This document shows, piece by piece, positions 60,811 to 64,000 of a stretch of 64,000 nucleotides of DNA. Origin of the DNA: Leucobacter triazinivorans (lineage in GTDB: Bacteria; Actinomycetota; Actinomycetes; Actinomycetales; Microbacteriaceae); contig NZ_CP035806.1 of NCBI RefSeq assembly GCF_004208635.1, positions 310,001-374,000 on the forward strand, read 5' to 3'. A model generated the notes under the pieces. The model was given only the letters and a program-made list of their open reading frames with translations, was not told the DNA's origin and ran no database searches. Position 1 is the stretch's first letter; each line of letters opens with the position of its first letter. The translations under genes were made by a program, and so were the position numbers.

Positions 60811-62291
60811 ACAAAGACGAGACCGAACGCCTACACACCTCTGTACTCGTCGCACCGACAGCCGAGAAACGTCGCCTGCGTAAACAGCGGAGCGCGGCAG
60901 TCAAGAAACTTCAACTCGAACAGCGTGAAGCCGAGAAGCGTGCGTTGCGCAAGAAGCACGAAGCGGAACAAGCTGAGCGCCGATCCACCATCTACCTGCC
61001 GAGCGCAGGCGCACCCGGCCCTGTCCAGCTACGTTCACCCGGCAAGTTCAAGCTTCCGCGGCACCAGGACACGTCAGCCACCCTTGCAGGCGCATACCCG
61101 TTTCTTGCCGAAGGTGGGCTCGGATCCGACGGTGTCTTCGTCGGTCAGGATCTCTACTCGGGCGGCTCATTCGTGTACGACCCCTGGGTGCTCTACGCTC
61201 GCGGCCTCATCACTGCACCAAATCTTGTGCTCGCGGGCATCGTCGGCTCCGGCAAGTCATCACTCGCCAAGAGCCTCTACACGCGGTCACTCCCGTTTGG
61301 GCGACGCGTCTACGTACCCGGCGACCCCAAAGGCGAGCACACAGCAGTAGCTGAAGCAGTTGGCGGGCGCGCGATCGTGCTCGGACACGGACTCAGCACA
61401 CGTCTCAACCCGCTCGATGAAGGCTACCGCCCCCTCGGAATGAGCGATGAGACATGGGCATCGACCGTTGCTGCTCGGCGGCGTGACCTCATCGGCGCAC
61501 TCGCTGAAACAGTGCTCACACGCCCACTAACTCCGCTGGAACACACCGCGATTGACACTGCACTGACCGAAACAGTCCGAGCAAACACAGTGCCGATCCT
61601 GCCCATGGTCGTAGAGCAAATCCTCTCACCAAGCAGCACAGCCGACCCTGACGGCCGCCTGGCAGAAGACGGCCGTCTCGTCGGTCACGCACTCCGACGC
61701 CTGGTCGCAGGTGATCTCGCGGGGCTCTTCGACGGACCATCGACCGTGCAGTTTGACCCGACCCTGCCGATGATCTCACTCGATCTTTCCCGAGTTGCAG
61801 AGAACTCGACCCTCATCTCAGTGCTCATGACCTGTTCTTCAGCGTGGATGGAGTCTGCACTGCTCGACCCAAACGGCGGACAGCGGTGGTGCATATACGA
61901 CGAAGCATGGCGACTCATGTCGCACCCTGCACTGCTGAAGCGGATGGATGCGCACTGGCGACTGGCACGCCACTACGGCATCGCCAACATGCTCATCTTC
62001 CACAAACTCACCGATCTGGAAAACGTCGGTGACCAAGGCTCAGCCATGCGCGCCCTCGCAAACAGTCTGCTTGCGAACGCAGAAACGAGAATCATCTACC
62101 GGCAAGAATCAGACCAGCTCGGCGTCACCGCAGCATCGCTCGGACTCACCGGCACCGAGCAGAAACTCCTGCCTGGCCTCGGCGTGGGTCAGGGGCTTTG
62201 GCGAATCAAAGATCGATCATTCGTGTGTCAGCACCAGCTTCATCCCGCTGAGCTGGAACTCTTCGACACGACCGGCCGAATGGTTAGTTGA
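60807..62291 (+). CDS. virB4: VirB4-like conjugation ATPase
   Basis: GTG 60807 overlaps the previous stop and gives 494 residues; a basic coiled-coil start (KRRLRKQRSAAVKKLQLEQREAEKRALRK) precedes the ATPase. Walker A is LVLAGIVGSGKSSLAKSLY near 165, Walker B-like RWCIYDEAWRLMSHP near 375, and the closing motif IIYRQESDQLGVTAASLGLT near 445. VirB4 ATPases power pilus and channel assembly. A membrane-anchored VirB3-like function is provided by the SCO6880-like protein upstream. Confidence 0.87.
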   Translation: MNKDETERLHTSVLVAPTAEKRRLRKQRSAAVKKLQLEQREAEKRALRKKHEAEQAERRSTIYLPSAGAPGPVQLRSPGKFKLPRHQDTSATLAGAYPFLAEGGLGSDGVFVGQDLYSGGSFVYDPWVLYARGLITAPNLVLAGIVGSGKSSLAKSLYTRSLPFGRRVYVPGDPKGEHTAVAEAVGGRAIVLGHGLSTRLNPLDEGYRPLGMSDETWASTVAARRRDLIGALAETVLTRPLTPLEHTAIDTALTETVRANTVPILPMVVEQILSPSSTADPDGRLAEDGRLVGHALRRLVAGDLAGLFDGPSTVQFDPTLPMISLDLSRVAENSTLISVLMTCSSAWMESALLDPNGGQRWCIYDEAWRLMSHPALLKRMDAHWRLARHYGIANMLIFHKLTDLENVGDQGSAMRALANSLLANAETRIIYRQESDQLGVTAASLGLTGTEQKLLPGLGVGQGLWRIKDRSFVCQHQLHPAELELFDTTGRMVS

Positions 62292-62322
62292 TGCAGATCA
62301 TGGCTCGTGCTGCATCGAGCAC

Positions 62323-62967
62323 TCAACGAGCGTCTGAACAGGTGTTTTTCCAGGCACTACGGCACCGATCGACAAGATTGGTCGCTGTTAGATGGAGCTC
62401 CGAGGAAGTGAACTCCCCGTCTTGCTTGGTATTAACTTGCAACAGAATACCCGGGCCTGTGTCATCTACTGCATGGAGGACGCGTGCAAGCTTACCCATA
62501 AATGTGTTCCGTTTCCGAAAAGCCTCAGCGCGGCGCTCGAGCTCAAGAAACTCTTCAAACCTCTGGTCTCCCCATGTCCGCTTCATGGCTCTGTGAGACT
62601 CTTGCTCGTACTGCTGTAGAACATCTCGCCTCAGAACCTTCGCGGACCAAGTTTTGCTCTCCCCAGGAGCCAAAGCAATTGGGAACTTGGGAAACCCGGC
62701 GTATGGCGAACGTGAGAACTTGACAAATTCTGGGTCACCGCAGCTTTGGTCATGAATGCGAATTCGTGGAGTTATTGAACTCACTTCGACTGAGTCAAGA
62801 TTCCCTCGCGGGTTTTCTAACGTCACTTCAAACACCGTTTCGGCACCAACGTCAGTCGTCGTTGCTGACAGCTTCAATGATGCTTTGCGCTTCCAGTTGT
62901 TACGACGCAATATAACGGCAAGAGTTCGACCCCCAGCACCGATCGCTGGCCCGACGATTCCATCCAT
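62323..62967 (-). CDS. Cargo gene in the transfer operon: hypothetical protein
   Basis: This 214-residue protein has a short hydrophobic start (GIVGPAIGAGGRTLAVIL), a beta-rich middle (SLKLSATTTDVGAETVFEVTLENPRG, then VSSITPRIRIHDQSC) like an immunoglobulin-like domain, and a helical Arg/Glu-rich segment (FEEFLELERRAEAFRKRN near 138-155). No family was recognised. It is on the opposite strand to the transfer genes, is more AT-rich than them, and lies between the VirB4-like gene and the next transfer gene, the same kind of position as the cargo genes at 54689 and 58694. Confidence 0.5.
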   Translation of the reverse strand: MDGIVGPAIGAGGRTLAVILRRNNWKRKASLKLSATTTDVGAETVFEVTLENPRGNLDSVEVSSITPRIRIHDQSCGDPEFVKFSRSPYAGFPKFPIALAPGESKTWSAKVLRRDVLQQYEQESHRAMKRTWGDQRFEEFLELERRAEAFRKRNTFMGKLARVLHAVDDTGPGILLQVNTKQDGEFTSSELHLTATNLVDRCRSAWKNTCSDAR

Positions 62968-63059
62968 ACGTTTGATTGTACTTTCCCATTTGGTTCAACA
63001 AACGGATCTGATTAGACCCATCACCGGTCGTCCCAGACGTCTGTGTGCACCTCCAGTAC

Positions 63060-63596
63060 ATGAGCAACCATGGAGACGAGACAAAACTGCCACTGGTCGA
63101 TCTGCCGCTGGCGGTTGTCACCGTCAGGGAGATGGGTGCGGTCAGCGTCAGGTTCGACGGTATCGAGGTTCCACCTCCGATCCATGCCGAGCACTGGAGT
63201 CGAGCACAGTTCGGCGAACTGCTCGACTCCCTCACTCAACAACGCAGTCGCACGATACGTCTTGAGGTGCGGGAAAGCGACGGGAGCGTTTTCACTGAGA
63301 TCATTCACGCGAGGCGCGGCAACTCCGAGACAGCCGACATGGCGACACCATCTGCACCGGAACCAGATTCTCGTCGGGCCCGACGAGGCCACCCTCCACG
63401 ACTCATCGAAATCACCGGTGGCGGATTCATTCAGGGAGAGGACGTTCTTGTCGCGATCCCCGTGAGCACAGCAGAGGGTGACGATTCTGGAGTCGCACGA
63501 GCCGTGATCGACCTCGACCAGCTCACAAGCCAAGTGCGCGAAGTGGCGCTCATTGGGTATGTGTCCGGGCGTATCGTGACTGAGCGGCTTCCATGA
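63060..63596 (+). CDS. Conserved ICE hypothetical protein before the coupling protein
   Basis: ATG 63060 is preferred; it has no Shine-Dalgarno sequence but GTGCACCT ends seven bases before it. The 178-residue product has a first domain with beta/alpha pattern (LAVVTVREMGAVSVRFDGIEV... HWSRAQFGELLDSLTQQRSR), a Pro/Arg-rich linker and a second part (PRLIEITGGGFIQGEDVLVAIPV). I do not recognise it. The stop overlaps the start of the coupling protein gene (ATGA), so it is likely needed for transfer. Confidence 0.55.
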   Translation: MSNHGDETKLPLVDLPLAVVTVREMGAVSVRFDGIEVPPPIHAEHWSRAQFGELLDSLTQQRSRTIRLEVRESDGSVFTEIIHARRGNSETADMATPSAPEPDSRRARRGHPPRLIEITGGGFIQGEDVLVAIPVSTAEGDDSGVARAVIDLDQLTSQVREVALIGYVSGRIVTERLP

Positions 63597-64000
63597 GCGT
63601 CCAAGGGCGGCAGTCCGGCTCATTCGGAGACGAGATGACCAACATCCTGATCGCGGCGCTCATTGGGACCTTCGGACTCACTCTCGTGCTCCGCGCCGCC
63701 GGTTCGGTCGCGGCGTTTCTCACAGGAGTGAGTCAACCTGATGAGGGTATTACGGGAGGCGTCGGGGTCCTGTTTGACCCAACTCACCCGGGCCTGGCGC
63801 TCGGCAGCGACGGATTAAATCCGTTCGTGTACTGGATGGTTGTGGGCGTGATGCTCGCGATTCTCGTCGTGGTACTCATGTGGGCCTGGACCCGGTGGAG
63901 ACGGCACTCACGCAAGGTCGATACGGATCCACGCAGGCTCCCTGGGACAGCCACCGCATACGAGGTGCAGGCCACCGCATCGTCCCGCGCGCTCCTACGC
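63593..64000 (+). CDS. virD4: VirD4-like coupling protein, N-terminal part (runs off the window)
   Basis: An open frame begins at ATG 63593, overlapping the preceding stop by four bases, and continues beyond the end of the window; 136 codons are present. It has two transmembrane segments (NILIAALIGTFGLTLVLRAA near residue 17-36, and YWMVVGVMLAILVVVLMWAW near 89-108) and then RRLPGTATAYEVQATASSRALLR, which is the usual lead-in to the ATPase of actinobacterial type IV coupling proteins. The ATPase motifs would lie outside. A 15-codon-later ATG (63635) is another possible start. This protein couples relaxase-DNA complexes to the channel and is intact as far as visible. Confidence 0.7.
   Translation, partial: MSVQGRQSGSFGDEMTNILIAALIGTFGLTLVLRAAGSVAAFLTGVSQPDEGITGGVGVLFDPTHPGLALGSDGLNPFVYWMVVGVMLAILVVVLMWAWTRWRRHSRKVDTDPRRLPGTATAYEVQATASSRALLR

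Noticed and set aside
1..64000. CRISPR array, tRNA or rRNA genes
   Set aside because: No run of regularly spaced repeats and no recognisable tRNA or rRNA sequence was seen by eye.

Overview
The window is high-GC actinobacterial DNA, most likely from a member of the Micrococcales (Microbacteriaceae or relatives). Nearly all of it reads as one integrative conjugative element (ICE) or conjugative plasmid whose ends lie outside. The evidence is a MobF relaxase with a TrwC-type N-terminus, an actinobacterial type IV secretion operon (M23/transglycosylase hydrolase, two DUF6112 membrane proteins, TrbL/VirB6-like protein, SCO6880-like protein, VirB4-like ATPase, start of a VirD4-like coupling protein), ArdC, a prim-pol protein, a DUF2637 protein and a ParB-like protein. 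No chromosomal housekeeping gene, tRNA or rRNA is visible.

Layout. 1-4661: tail of a recombinase, then a type II CBASS operon on the minus strand (cyclase, E2-E1 protein Cap2, and one protein fusing a JAB peptidase, a TIR domain and a SAVED domain). 4817-12038: a winged-helix/coiled-coil protein, a small membrane protein, umuC and umuD separated by three other genes (one a HEPN-CBS protein), and dprA. 12048-25138: the ICE relaxase gene, cut in two by a 9.5-kb element (13046-22587). That element carries a large serine recombinase, a TetR/MFS efflux pair, its own MobF relaxase and an erm rRNA methyltransferase behind a leader peptide. Its crossover point can be read to within a few bases. 25237-41706: a BREX type 1 operon (brxA, brxB, brxC, pglX, pglZ, brxL) continuing by start/stop overlaps into a SIR2-HerA pair, with a small HTH gene upstream. 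The BrxL ends in a MITD1-type MIT_C domain. 41802-44871: a four-gene XRE / ImmA / membrane protein / hydrolase operon with clear operators. 45213-64000: antirestriction, replication and maintenance genes followed by the transfer operon. That part is interrupted by a nuclease/methyltransferase pair and by three isolated cargo genes of more AT-rich composition.

How it works together (inference). The ICE stacks anti-phage systems (CBASS, BREX, SIR2-HerA, perhaps HEPN-CBS and the PD-(D/E)XK-like gene) beside its transfer machinery. ArdC would protect incoming DNA, and an SOS box before umuD links part of it to DNA damage. The inner element behaves like an integrative mobilizable element: it has a relaxase but no secretion genes, sits inside the relaxase gene of a larger element while leaving the secretion genes intact, and brings macrolide and efflux resistance. 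A short GCACCT leader recurs before many ICE and inner-element genes, often where the transfer backbone resumes after a cargo gene.
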